Source: Ceratobasidium sp. AG-K (Eukaryota > Basidiomycota > Agaricomycetes > Cantharellales > Ceratobasidiaceae). Taken from it: 64,000 nt of DNA. The position numbers and the translations under genes were made by a program. Location: contig JAWNGF010000002.1 in NCBI GenBank assembly GCA_037039685.1, positions 1,054,001-1,118,000 on the forward strand. Reading direction: 5' to 3'. Within the stretch, counting starts at the first letter, position 1. Every line of letters begins with the position of its first letter. Below the pieces are notes generated by a model. The model did not search any database. It saw nothing but the letters and a program-made list of their open reading frames with translations, and was not told where the DNA came from. Positions 11,876 to 23,344 of the stretch are shown here, one piece after another.

Positions 11876-13927
11876 ATGGCTACGCTGCTCGAGCGCATAA
11901 GCGACCTTGCGCACTTCACGCGCACACCGTCATTGACGGACACGGACGACTCGGCGCCTAGCGATGATCTGAACGACCCGCCGGCGATCACAGAATCGCC
12001 AGTGGGCGAGACGACGACGATGAAGCATCCACTGCTGCGGTCGACGTCCAAGGCATCGCATGCGACGACGAGGATGCGGTCACCATCGATCTCGAGCACG
12101 CTGATGCTGATGTTCCAGCGGCCGTTGGTGGTTGCGCTGACAGAGCCGGGGGTGCTTGGGTGCCTGTTGCGGTACCTGTCCTGGCACGAGTTCCGTAATC
12201 TTGTCGGCACGTCGCGGACCGTCAGGGACACTCTCGACACCGAGGCATCCATGGACCGCATTCTCACCCGTTTTGTCCCGGCCTATCGCCTGGGAGTGCG
12301 CCCAGATGAGAACATGCGCATTTCGCTCGATGACCTCGAGTTGTTCAGTAAGTCTAATTAATTGTAGTTGAATGTGTGCTCATTCTAGTAGTGCTTTCCC
12401 AGCATACGTCGCTGCACCTGTATCCGACCCATGCGCTGTCTGTCATTGACTCGTTCCTCAACATGATGCACCTCGCCTCCAGCACCACCGAGCGCTTCCA
12501 GAATCTGACTGCGGCCCACTCGCGCTTTGTTTTGTTGTTGCGCTCCCGTGCTCTGGCCGCGCCTCATCCACCCGAGGTCGACGACCAGCCACCAACACCG
12601 CCGCCTACAGTGCCCCAGCTTGTGTTTCCTGCCCCCTTGTTCTTCGCTCAACCAAAAATCACAACTTCGGCACCCGCAACGCTGACCAAGCAGGGCTCCT
12701 TGCGGCGTGCGTCCCTGACCTCGCTGCTCAGCCTGTCCCGGAGCTCGTCAAGACGGAAGCCCATTCCCCCTCCAGCCCCCCAGCCCCGCGCATCCATCTC
12801 TGTTTCGTTCAACAAGCGCTCGTCTACCTACCTCTCAAGGAGCTATAATCCTCCCGCCAGAAGCAAGAGCACGCCTCCCCAAACACACCCGGATGATGAT
12901 TTGTCCGTGCTAAAGCCGCCCAGACCCTGGTGCCGTCGTCATTCGTCGCTTCCCGGGAGCTCGGCCTCGTCATCGCGCGGATCCCTTGCGGCCGTCTCGG
13001 AAAAGGCTTCCCGCCTCAGTTCTGGCCCTCTGCTCCCCACCGGCCCGCACGATTTGCTCTATGCGACTGTTCCCGGCCGTGCACCCATCCTCCGGGTATT
13101 CGTCCCCACCGACGTTCTTTCCCCCGAGTCCATCCGCGCCTGCGAGATGCTTTTGTACCGAGCCGGTCTCTGGGACTGGATGAAACCCGGCGATATCGTG
13201 TGCAACCTCGGGTACGTCCCGCGCGAAGAGTCCAACGCCAACTCGCCCGTCGACCAATTCGGCCGATTCCAGTCCAACGAAGTCCGCCAGACCGAGTGGT
13301 TGGTGTTTACCGGCTCGGCCCTCATTCCCTACTTTCCCCCCGCCCCGCCTCCACCTGATATCGACATCCTCTCTCTCCCAGGCCCGGCGTACTATTCGCA
13401 CCTCGCCACCCCCGGTCCGACGCATTTGCACCTCCCGGGGCTCATGGACGAGCCGAGCATGGCCGTTGCAGGACTCGTATACGCACTGAGCATACCCAAA
13501 CGCTCGACCGAGCCTACTATGCGCCTCGACAGCGGTGTGGGATACGTCAAGTCCTCGCGCGGAATCACGCGCGTCTCCCGAGCAGTCTGGATCGCCTCGT
13601 TTATCGTCGACAAGCCCCGACACGGCCGCAAGGGCAAGTCTAAATCGACCCTTGCCGACGAGTGGACGGGTGAATGGGTCCTCGAGGGTATGGGCACGCG
13701 TGAAGGCGAGCGGTGTTTACGTGACGCAATGGACGACGGACAAGTCCGATTTTGGGAGTGGGTACGGGAAAAGAGCGGACCTGGACGCGTGTGGTTACGG
13801 TGCGTGTCCTTGGCATCATATTCGGGGCGTGTACTGACGTGTTTTTAGACTGCTCGATGCACCTGTGCTTGGCGTGACTGAACCCGTGCCGCCCGTACCT
13901 CCCATCCCCGCCAACCTGCCGGCATAA
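11876..13927 (+). CDS. Uncharacterised 653-aa Ser/Pro-rich protein with an F-box-like helix
   Basis: Three exons (11876-12347, 12389-13799, 13849-13927) join in phase to 653 aa. I do not recognise a named family. Residues about 80-150 contain a Leu-rich stretch (LLRYLSWHEFRNLVGTSRTV) that resembles an F-box helix pair. It is followed by a long low-complexity region rich in Ser, Pro and Arg (residues about 220-380) and then a more ordered C-terminal half (from GPHDLLYATVPGRAPILRVF, through YRAGLWDWMKPGDIVCNLGY and WLVFTGSALIPYFP, to FWEWVREKSGPGRVWLR). The ordered half has the codon use and length of a real conserved protein, and the third exon supplies only the last 26 residues. A role in ubiquitin ligation would follow only if the F-box reading is right, and I hold that loosely. 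Confidence 0.65.
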
Positions 13928-14338
13928 AAAAATCTTTGCATGAACACTTGGTTTGCACAGACACTCATGACACTTTTGAACTATGTTATCTATTACCCGC
14001 ATCTCATGGTTATGGACACATTATCTTCATTTTATTCCTTGGTTATAGACGGCTCACTTTGGTCAATCCTTAGCTTTTTTTTTGTTGCTTTTTGTTGTAT
14101 ACTCGGTCACATACTTGAAATGATATATACGGTCAACTCTTTACACGCGGACTCGGCGCGCAAACAAGCATTGGGAAGCGATCGGCTGTCCCGAGGTCCA
14201 TGCGATCGGAGTCGTCGATCATATCCTGTTTAGGCCTCGTCACATTGAGCTCGAGACAAACTATTCGGCACATTGATTCCCACGAATTACAAAGAAAGAA
14301 AACTCTAAGTCACACCCACGGATCACCTAGGTATGAAC
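13928..14338. other. Convergent 3' intergenic region, about 410 bp
   Basis: Lies between the stop codons of two convergent genes. It is AT-richer than its neighbours, with T-runs near 14078-14100, fitting 3' UTRs and polyadenylation regions of both genes. No conserved coding potential seen. Confidence 0.45.
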
Positions 14339-16176
14339 CTAGGCGTTACGTTGGGGCATGAGCCTTTTCTCCACAGTCCTAAACCCGACATACAACACGG
14401 CCGCCAAACAAAAGGCAACCTCGAACCCAACGTCGCCTGCCTTTTTCCCGATCGGACCCGCGAACCAGACTTGGTTCATCGACGGGATGATGAGCGCAAA
14501 CGACACGGCAAACGCGCCCAGGGCAGCGATACCAGAGGGGAGCGCAGCGGGGTTATCCCACTCGGCGGTATTGTAGGCCTTGTACGATTTCCTGAATACG
14601 AGGTGCTCGACGAGGACAATTGCAGCCCAGGCGGCGGCCCAGTACCCGATGACGCCTGTAAACGAGATGAGCGACACGTAAAACGTGTGGGCGCCGACAA
14701 TGGCGAGCGGGATGGCAATGGCAATGGCAACGATCGAGTAGATGTATCGCGGGATATGGCCAAAGATGGGCGCAATGCATTGGAAGCTTACGCAGAAGCT
14801 GTACATGCATTGGCCTACAATTCTTAGTACAAAGTCCAAAAGCGAGGTGGAGGGACTTACTGGACGCGGCGATACAGCTCAACGCCAAGAGCACGATGCA
14901 AAACTTGCCAAACCCGCCAGCCGGACGCATGACCTCATCGAGTAGACCACCGACCTGGTTGACCTTGTATCCGTTCAACCACGCCTCGTTGCCTGGAGCA
15001 TACATGGACACGGCGAACGCCGCGCCGACCATTTCGCAAATGACGTTGGGGATGAAGAATCCAGCATAGGCAAACCCGAATACTTTGGCGGTCGAGGCGG
15101 ATTGGTCGAGATAGATGGTATAATCCGAGGCGAGGGTCGACCAGGAGATCATGTACCCTGCGATGGAGGCCGCAAAGCAGAGAACCGTGACCGACGAGGC
15201 CGGGACGACAGGGGGAAGGTTCCTGTGCGGGTGTCAGCGGAGGTTGAGCGAATGAGTGAGGACGTACGTCAGATGCTTGCCTCCACAGCCGAGGGCGACG
15301 AGGTAAACGATGACGATTGGGATCCAGGCAAAGCGCTCGTACGTATACAGGACCTTGTATCCGCAAAATGTCACCTGTGAGATGGTTAGATTGCATACAT
15401 CCGGCGTTTGGTTGACGTACGAGAAGCGCAATGACGCCAACGATCGCAATTCCTACGTCCCAGCTAAGTCCGCCTCCGTGGCCGGCTTGATATCCGCTGA
15501 CAGCCGCGAGCGTCTCGCCCCCAAGGATCAAGTTGAGAATGAGGAAACCCATGAACGTGACGAGGTTCAGAAGCGATGGGAGGATGCTGCCATAGTATCC
15601 GAACGAGTAGCGAGCAACAATCATTTGGCGCATGCCAAGACGGGGACCGAACGTCGAGCTGTGCCATAGTTAGTATGTGACGAGTGATAGTGTGGCTGAC
15701 TTACAAATAGGCAGGGAGCATGGCGCTCAGCAGGTTAATGAAAAAGATGACCAACAAACTCTCCTTCAGCCCCAGCGCAAAGATCGCTGGACCCAGCGAA
15801 CCGGTGGAGAACGCCAGGATGTTCCAGTTGGCCGAGATCCAAAGGAAAAGCAAGTTCCAGAACCGGGTGTCGGTGCGGGCATCGGGTGGAGTGGGCACGA
15901 CTCTGTATGCGTTGTGAGCGAAGCGAATAAGGCCCGGAGGGTGACTTACCCGCGAGTCTCGACGCCGAGTCGGCTCAGGCGAATCGTAAAGGCAGCGAGC
16001 TTTCCCCAAAACGAGGTCGCGTCTTTGGCTTCTTCGGCTTGACGCTGCTCGACATAGGGAGCGATCTGCTCCGATGCCGATTCGTCGGACGAAGCTGCTT
16101 TTTCGACGTCGCTCGAATGATGCGAATCGGACTTGGCGAGCGTGGGGAGGAACGTTTGGTCTTGCGGTGCAGCCAT
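14339..16176 (-). CDS. NCS1-family purine/cytosine permease (FCY2-like)
   Basis: Predicted plasma-membrane proton symporter for cytosine, adenine, guanine or related bases. The start at 16176 gives a hydrophilic N terminus (MAAPQDQTFLPTLAKSD), then SRLGVETRG leading into VVPTPPDARTDTRFWNLLFLW, the family's conserved entry to TM1. Helices follow in order: NWNILAFSTGSLGPAIFALG, the TFGPRLGMRQMIVARYSFGY loop (characteristic of fungal Fcy permeases), LLNLVTFMGFLILNLILGG, ERFAWIPIVIVYLVALG, GYMISWSTLASDYTIY, GFFIPNVICEMVGAAF, and the last four helices in the exon at 14839-14339. Five or more introns of about 50-60 nt interrupt it. About 12 membrane segments in total. The substrate cannot be fixed by eye. 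Confidence 0.88.
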
Positions 16177-17407
16177 CGTGGAGGAGCGCGATGGTTGGGT
16201 TTCGTCGCTCGGGGGTTTTATTGCAGCTGTAAGGTGTTGTCAGTCCAAGGTCCCAGGATGGGTTCAATAACTGACCAATTTATGAATCAACAGGGCGGGA
16301 TTCGCGTTGACGTTTAAATCGGGGGTCGTATATGCCCAACTAGGCCAATGTGTTGATTGTCGTTGAATGCGTACCTGGAGTACAGGGGATCGTCAAGGAC
16401 CGGGAATGGCCAAGAACAGAGGTCGCCGTCTGTTATCAAGTCGTAGGGAAGCTGGTCGTAAGAGCACTCGAGGGGCCGAGCGATGCTGGGGTGCCTGTGG
16501 TGTCCCCTCGTATTTTATACGAGACAAACTAGGGGAATTGGAATCAGGGGGGTAATGGGACGCCCATACCCATAATTCTCGACACGGCACTAGACTTTGG
16601 CAGCTCGAAGTCAGCGGCTCTGATTTCGACATGGTGGAGTCTTGTCAGGCACATTCGCTGATTAGTGTCAAGAATAGGGTCGGGTGCGAACGCCACCACA
16701 TCCGTGTGGTGCCACCCTCATACTCGTTTTCCAAGTTGGGGCAGACTATGGTATAATGACCATAAATTGCAAGGCGGTTCGCGCTCTGCACGATTGGCGT
16801 CGGTGCTATACGCGTCTGCTTGCGCCTGGGGAACATAGAATATGCTCCCCTCGTATCGCTGTAGCCTGCGAGCTAAACCGACTTTGTGCAGGGCTGAAAG
16901 TAGGGTGATATCAAGAGCAATCAGCTAGAGCCGAGGTGGTCGACAAAGGATCGTTTGAAACGTGAAGCCGGCGCCCATTCTCCGACGCACGCGATTGCTT
17001 TGCTAGCTAAAAATGGATCCCATGGTGGCATGAAATTTACTCCAGAGATCCTTGGAGAGCTAATTCTTGGCTGAGCAAGGCACGGAAAACGTTGTCGCAC
17101 CTCGTGCTCTTAGTTTGGTCAGACTTCACGTGAAGATCGCAGGCGACGGGCAAGTAGGTCGGAGGTATTTGTCAGGAGCCTGGATTTCGACGGCCATGCC
17201 CGAAGCAAGGCAACAGAGTCTACAGTAGGTAGCAGAGGTCAAGAAAGATTGTCGGACTTGTGGAACTACCAAGTACCATCATTATCGTAAGCTCCCGGCG
17301 CTTGACACGTTGTCACTGATCTTCCGACAGGCTGTCCAGCTTGCGGACCCAACACGTCATCGGCTGGGCATCTGGAAGCAACGACGCTCCTTTAGACGAC
17401 CACCAGG
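16177..17407. other. Divergent 1.2-kb intergenic region between permease and LAM genes
   Basis: Holds the upstream regions of both flanking genes. Very short ORFs only, and no repeats or RNA genes recognised. The stretch from about 16180 to 16300 could contain a 5' UTR intron of the permease, because splice-like motifs occur there, but nothing decides it. Confidence 0.4.
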
Positions 17408-19303
17408 ATGTCCACTGAAGTGCTTTCCTCCACCCGAACAACTCCTCGACCTTCGATCTTGGAGCCTATGCTCTCCAAGTCCACTATCAGCCTAACACAG
17501 ACCCAGACTCGCCCACGCCATGACTCAATCGCCTCCAACGGCGCCAACAGTGTCAAGAGCAGCTCTTCATATCCAGGGTCTGCAACAGGACGAAGTTCAC
17601 TCGATGGGTATGAATCTGAAGGCGCGCCACAGGCGCCTCCTATACCGGGCTTTGTAGTGGCAAGCTCGAAACGAAATGCAGATTTCCATGAATTGTTCCC
17701 CAACGTACCCGAGATGGACTACCTTGTTCAAGGTGAGCTAGCCTCTTTGTTTTGGGGAGCTCACTCAACGTTCTGATCAATGGCTGTAGACTATGGCTGT
17801 GCATGGCATCGTGAGATTTTGGTCCAAGGTCGCCTGTACATATCGGAGAATCATCTCTGCTTTTATGCGAACATATTTGGCTGGATTACGACTGTAAGCA
17901 TTCTAATCACTCTCGCTGGACACTACTTACTTTCCCACAGCTCACCATCCCATTCCTCGATATTCTTGGAATCGACAAGCGAATGACGGCTTATGTGATC
18001 CCCAACGCAATTCTCGTAACAACACATGGCTCTGAGTACACGTTTGCATCGTTCCTCACTCGAGATACCGTCTACGACGTCATGCATAGCTTGTGGCACC
18101 CATTGCAGCCGCCTGGAGGCCAGCTCGAGGCCAATGGAACAAATGACTCTGCGGACAAGGAGGGCGAGAATAACGCTGTTGATCAAGAGGGGCCACACGC
18201 CAAGCACAAGGCGACCGAATGTGCTTGCAGTAAGAATGGACAACACTACTCGACGGTGGTAGCCGACTATCGATTACCTGGGACCCCGGAGAAGCTGTAC
18301 GATCTCATATTCAAAGATCCCTTTATGAATGATTTTTTGGTCAATAACCAGAAATTACTAGGTATGTCGTAGCTTGGTTGGCGCAGCACTTTATATTCAT
18401 GAGCATTCTTGCGTCAGAGCTCCAAATCGGGGAATGGGCCCCCAAAGAGCCAGATTCGGCATTAATGTCAAGAGAGATGTCATTTATCAAGCCGCTTACA
18501 GCTAGCATAGGGCCAAAGAAAACCAAATGCGAGATCAAGGAAGAAGTCATGCATCTCGATTTTGATGACTATGTCTCGGTATTGACGACCACACGAACGC
18601 CGGATGTGCCAAACGGAAATATATTTTCTGTCAAGACCCGATTGTGTCTCACCTGGGCGGGATCTACCACCACCAGGCTCGTAGTGACATCGGCGGTTGA
18701 GTGGACGGGCAGGAGCTTTATCAGAGGTCAGTATCTTTGTTTCAAGTGTGCGACTGTATCAAACTGAACTTGCCTTGTTATAGCGGTCATTGACAAGAGT
18801 GCGATTGATGGACAGAAGCAATACCACCAAGAACTGGAAAAGGCGATGCGTCAGCACATTGCTGCGCATCGAACCGAGTTTGTGCCCGACGGCGTTGCGG
18901 CCGCAGAGTCGGAATCCGGTGATGTGCCTGTCTCTTCTGATGCCGAGCAGCAGGTCGATCTGCAAAACACCCAAGACAGAGTGCCTAGCTGGACCAAACC
19001 GGACTGGGGAGTCCTGCTTGACATGACCAGGATGCGTTTAGCCAAGTCAAGCGCCTATCGAGCACCCAAGCCCTTGTGGTCTTGGTGTTTGTATTAGCGC
19101 TCAGTAATGTTTGGTCGTTGTTGCGTCCTGCCGCAGAGCCAAGGTTGCCCGGTGATGCTCAGGCTCTCAAAGCGAAGAAGAAGGGAGGAAAGAAACCCGA
19201 AGTGATTGATGTACGAGTGGAGATCAGGGAACTGCGGCGGGCGATGGAGGTAATCGAGAAGCGATTAGAGAGGATTGAGTTGTCCTTGGATTCTCTCGAC
19301 TAG
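17408..19303 (+). CDS. GRAM-VASt sterol-transfer protein (LAM/Ltc/Aster family)
   Basis: Predicted ER-anchored sterol transporter at membrane contact sites. Six exons (17408-17732, 17790-17893, 17941-18361, 18418-18726, 18784-18980, 19031-19303) give 542 aa in phase. After a Ser-rich N terminus, a GRAM domain starts at NADFHELFPNVPEMDYLVQD and runs through CAWHREILVQGRLYISENHL and FYANIFGWITT. The VASt domain begins near HYSTVVADYRLPGTPEKLYD, with FMNDFLVNNQKLLELQIGEW and RLVVTSAVEWTGRSFIR. The 50-nt intron 18981-19030 removes an apparent stop and opens the transmembrane helix (ALVVLVFVLALSNVWSLL), followed by a C-terminal coiled coil (EIRELRRAMEVIEKRLERIE). The order GRAM-VASt-TM matches yeast Ysp/Lam and animal GRAMD1. 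One VASt domain, so closer to Lam5/6 than to Lam2/4 in architecture. Confidence 0.88.
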
Positions 19304-19603
19304 ATCTCTGGGCTGAAGCATGGATTCGGGGACCCGCGAGCCCGCACTTGATGCCACAGGTACGCGTCGCTCGGTGTACAATGGGCCTTGGCTGTACTAT
19401 TGCTATGTACAATACTGTATTATTCTCGCTTTCGAACCTTGCAGGACATCCTGGCTCTGTGCGCTTCACATTATATTATGTATACCAAGCAATAGCATTA
19501 TAACGATATCAAATCAGACTAGAATGGTTACAATGAGAGATGTGGATGAAACCGAGGCAGATGTACAAAGGTATAAATTATATGCATGTTTCGGTTCAGC
19601 GCT

Positions 19604-21128
19604 TCACCACCAGCCCCACCCCCCCTCTTCACCCTTCGAAGTCCGCTTGCGAATCACATAGTTCCGCTTTTGGCTCCTCTTTCCAGATCCCGATATGCGA
19701 CGCGCACGACAGGTTCGAATTTTGCGCGAGGAGTTGGCGACAAGGTGTTGGATCGGAGATGACCGCATTGGGCCGGTGGCATTGTGAGCTGATGCGTCCT
19801 CGGTTTCATTTAACGACGCAAAGGTAGTGTTTAACTCGGGTGGTCCAAGTGGGCCAAAGTCCGTAGCGTAGTAAGGGTCGAGGTGAGGGACATCGGTGGG
19901 AAAGGCTGCTGCGGCTTTGATGCCTGCCGAGTTTGGAACCGGGTGGCCACTGACAGAGGAAGGTACGAATGCGCTGTTTGCCGAGGAGCCCGCCGCCAAT
20001 GAGTCCCATAGATCGTTCTGAGCCCCCTGCTTGAATCCGTAATCATCGGTGTATGTTGGAGGATCATAGAAGTCATTGAACATCTAAGATTGGATATGCA
20101 CCGGTAAGCGAAATTGTAATAGAATAAAATATTTGAAGGGGCATACGTTGTTGCCTTCGTTCTGGAGCCAGTAGAACGGTTGCTTTGCACCTACGGTACA
20201 GTTCGTCTTGTCGACTGGGCAATAACGGGGGACTTGGGGAGGTGGGATGGGGACCGAAGACGTCGCGTTTGTCACGGCGCAGTCAAAGGGGTTCATATAC
20301 ACTGAAAGAATCCGCGCTTAGTTCAAGATCTTTAGCAATACGCGCAGAAATCCTACTTTCTTCTCCGCCAGAATCCTCCCTGTGAATCCAAAAGAATGAA
20401 CAAATGCATTTTCCACCAGGACATTCAGGAAGTTTGGCGGGAACTATGAAGATCATCAAGATATGCAAAACCTGCGCGCATGCATAGACCCACCATCAAA
20501 GTCCGTGAAACGGTTCCACACGCATTGTTGATTCACGGTGAAAATAGCAAAGTCTTCCGGTTTGACAGCGTGGATATCATTCTTATAGGCAATGGCAAGT
20601 CCACAGCCACCGAGGCCGCTGATACCTAGGTCAGGTCGGTGAGAGTGCCATTTGAATACGTCAGAGAGAATGCTAACCATTGGTATGGAACGCTGCCATG
20701 CGAGAGTTTGGACAAACACTATTTCCGTCCCTAACATCTCCGCCTTCTCCGGATTCCCAGAATGAGGTTGCGGCTTTGGTGCACGCGATTTCGGTGGTAA
20801 CGGTCTGTCCGGCCGGAAGCTGGAACACATCGCCCTCATTTGGGGGATCGTTCATATATCCATGCATCCACCATCTTTTAGATTTCGTCAGGTGACCAAA
20901 GGAAACGGTTGTCGTTATACTTACGTATTGAAATCCATAAACTTGAGCGGTACGACTGGTCTATTATCCCGACCGTCCGGCGTTTTGGTTACGTTGAAAC
21001 CATACATAGAAGGATGCCAGAATGCTGCACTAGAGCTCAGTGGGAGGGGCTAAGACTGATGGTAAGGACAAACCGCTATGTGCATTCGCCGAAGCGAGTA
21101 GAGGTAAAAGAACGAGAAGTGAAAACAT
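19604..21128 (-). CDS. AA14 lytic polysaccharide monooxygenase (xylan-active type)
   Basis: Secreted copper enzyme predicted to cleave recalcitrant xylan on cellulose oxidatively. Seven exons (21128-21074, 21024-20925, 20874-20678, 20625-20494, 20443-20357, 20301-20147, 20083-19604) total 402 codons. A 16-residue signal peptide (MFSLLVLLPLLASANA) ends exactly before a histidine, so the mature enzyme starts HSAFWHPSMYGFN with the N-terminal histidine brace. Counting the spliced mature protein, the second brace His falls at residue 99 (in AAFHTNG) and a Tyr at 176 (in EEMYMNPF). As I recall, these are the positions reported for the Pycnoporus AA14 copper site (H1, H99, Y176). Other family marks: CPNS, GLGGCGLAIAYK, CVWN, PECPGGKCICSFFWIH, GAKQPFYWLQNEGNNMF, YGFKQGAQNDLW. 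The tail is unusually basic (KIRTCRARR, KRSQKRNYVIRKR) and ends GWGWW; no carbohydrate-binding module. Confidence 0.9.
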
Positions 21129-21517
21129 AATAAGAAATTGAATAAAACTTAAGAAAGCCCAGATGTCGTTGAACTCGCGCCAGTCGAAGAACTGAGGGGA
21201 TAGAGGACGGACCCATAGTCACTTTATAGTACTCCCTTGGTTGCAGGTCAATGGGATGGCTGAACAAAGGGGCCTATAATTATTTGCGTAACGGTAGTGG
21301 TTATGTAATGGACAAACATGGGTCAGCGTCTATTGTTCAAATAATATAATGACAATGGGGCGCCGGGTGGCTAAACCTCGACTTGACCTAACTCCAATCT
21401 ACATTTTAAATATACACCTGGCTTCATCCCACTAGTAGCCCGACATCAACCATCACTCACCAGAGAGCCACGCTGTTTCGGCGGGCTGCTGTGTCGACCA
21501 CAACTCACTGACGAAAG
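21129..21517. promoter_or_regulatory. Head-to-head promoter between AA14 and DEAD-derived genes
   Basis: 389 bp separate the two divergent start codons. On the plus side, an A/T stretch TTTTAAATATA at about 21404-21414 lies roughly 100 bp before the ATG at 21518 and could act as a TATA-like element. On the minus side, AATAATTATAGG lies near 21277-21288 (read on the minus strand), again at a plausible distance. Neither is proven. Confidence 0.4.
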
Positions 21518-23200
21518 ATGGCTGGAGCGGGTGGCAACAGGAACAAAGCGATGCGAGAGGCCATAAAGGCCCTGTCAGCCGCAGCTGCATCATTAGCGCA
21601 TGCGGCCGATGCGCTTTCTAGCCTATGTGAAGCTGACGATTTAGAGGAACACGGCGTGGCTGGTGTGGCCGACTCTGTGAGCGATCAACCATGCGCTCCC
21701 ACTCTCCCAAACGCCACACCCGCCCTAGACTATGAATCCGAGGAAAGTGAGGATGAATACATGACGCTGGCCAGAGAAGTGATTCGGTCTGCTGCCACTA
21801 CCTTGCCCGAGCAAAGTCGCCAATCCCCAGGTAACCCTTGATCCCCGTTCACCAGTCTACCTCAAAGGCATGCTCACCAAAATTAGGGTTCAGCCCCATA
21901 CTGGCGCACCAGAATAACCTGCGTACGTCTGTCGATTTGAACGACTTACAAAACCATCCTTTTGGTCGGCCAGATGTTCACAAAGGCATGGGAGGCTCCC
22001 CAGCTGAAGTGCCTCGGGATGAGCTACAAGCTAGTACCGCCCCCAGAACATGGGCAGACCTGGCTCGGTTGAATCAAGCACGTTGGACTGCCGTGTCTGA
22101 AACACGGTGAGTACTTACTTTTGGAGTGCCCATTTAGCTATGTGCTAAACATGTTGTGTGGTTTGACTGAATTCTGAAGGGCCTTTACGACTGGGGATGT
22201 TAGCTCCAATCCCGGGACGGAAGACAGAGTTCCGTTCAAGAACCTCAAAAATAAGTGGGCGACACCCACCGAGCTCCAACTACAGATTGCCGAGCCATTG
22301 CGTGCGGGATATGATATGTGTGTTGCCGTTTCTCTAACGTGGGCTCTCAACTGAAATGGCGCTTGTCATAGGCTCTTGATTCATGGAAATCTCAAGTCCC
22401 AAACCCATGCTATTCTAGCCCATTGCATGAATACGCTCAAGAAAAACATTTCGACGCTTGGCAACAACCCCGTTGGCGTGATCTCGGTGTTGATTATCGT
22501 ACCCCAGCAAACAACTGGTCGGCTTTTCCTTGGTTCTGCGAACGAGCTCATTCAAGACTTTGACCTCCCTTGCAAAGCTTTATGCACGTATCCTTCCGAT
22601 CAATCCATAAATGCATATCTAATTCATGACTGTGTAGTGCTTCCGGGTGGTGGAAGCGATGTTAATTCAGAGGCGGAGCGGATGGCCAATGAACGAATCG
22701 ACATTCTTATAAGTGTGAGTGGGTGGATCCTCTCGGGGTTTCTGGACTGAAACTACATCCTCAAGTCGCCGCGAGTATTCGTCAACCATGTTAACGGCAA
22801 CCCAAATCTTACCTCTCACCTTGCGAAATTGCGATTCGTCATCTATGCGGGTGCTCAAGAACTCACTCGAGGCGATACATTCCTGAGCTTCCAATTCAAT
22901 ATGATCAAGAGACGCATGGCGACTCGTGCTAAATCACCCAGGTACGTACAAGTGGACTCACAATCACCTCATTGCGACGTGATATATTGGAATGCAGGCA
23001 AATTATTATTACAACTACCGGTACCAGTGAGCAAGTAGAAATAGTAAGTGGGGGATGTTACTACGGGGACTTTAGTTAAAAGTGCACCTCAGTTTGCTAC
23101 TCGCGCTTTGAAACCTGAACACGTTATCGTGACTGGCTCTGGTTCAGGGGACAGCCTGCAAGATAAAGTTTGGGACGATTTGTTGAACGATGTCCGCTGA
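21518..23200 (+). CDS. DEAD-box-helicase-derived protein lacking catalytic motifs (RecA1 lobe only)
   Basis: Seven exons (21518-21830, 21887-22106, 22180-22317, 22372-22714, 22766-22941, 22998-23043, 23093-23200) join in phase to 447 aa. The first half is Ala/Ser/Glu-rich and unfamiliar. From ATPTELQLQIAEPLRAGYDM onward the order of a DEAD-box (Mss116-like) first RecA lobe is visible, but each motif is changed. The Walker A place reads IHGNLKSQTHA (no GKT). The PTREL place reads VPQQTTG. The GG region survives as GGGSDVNSEAERMANERIDIL. TPGR reads SPRV. LRFVIYDEAD reads LRFVIYAGAQEL. The SAT motif reads TTT. The chain ends soon after (ALKPEHVIVTG...), so there is no second lobe. It cannot be an active helicase as read. 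Intact splicing over seven exons argues against a simple pseudogene, though a decaying gene is possible. Confidence 0.66.
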
Positions 23201-23344
23201 ATATAGGTGGCCAACCGATACACTCACACCTTGGATTTCTTGCTTCTTAACGTTTGATCGGAATAGAATGTTGTGTGTAATCATAATTATATGTGCTTGA
23301 AACCAACACACTGTAGCAGCAACTAGGAAGAGCCACCATCGCAT
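23144..23344 (-). CDS. Possible small secreted protein, 66 aa
   Basis: An open frame beginning MRWWLFLVAATVCWFQA, which looks like a cleavable signal peptide, followed by about 50 ordinary residues with no cysteine pairs. On its own strand an AT-rich GGCCCTATATATCT stands about 50 bp upstream (near 23390-23403), placed like a TATA box. The 3' end overlaps the last exon of the DEAD-derived gene on the other strand. A small intron from about 23230 is also possible, which would change the C terminus. Weak: no homologue known to me, and chance ORFs of this size are common. Confidence 0.25.
   Translation of the reverse strand: MRWWLFLVAATVCWFQAHIIMITHNILFRSNVKKQEIQGVSVSVGHLYSADIVQQIVPNFILQAVP

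Noticed and set aside
11250..11876. 208-aa minus-strand frame upstream of the 653-aa gene
   Set aside because: Arg/Ser/His-rich low complexity, no motif, ends at the start codon of the plus gene; overlapping frames of similar quality exist on the other strand.
12970..13623. 217-aa minus-strand frame
   Set aside because: Antisense of the well-supported second exon of the 653-aa gene; Arg/Gly/Glu biased.
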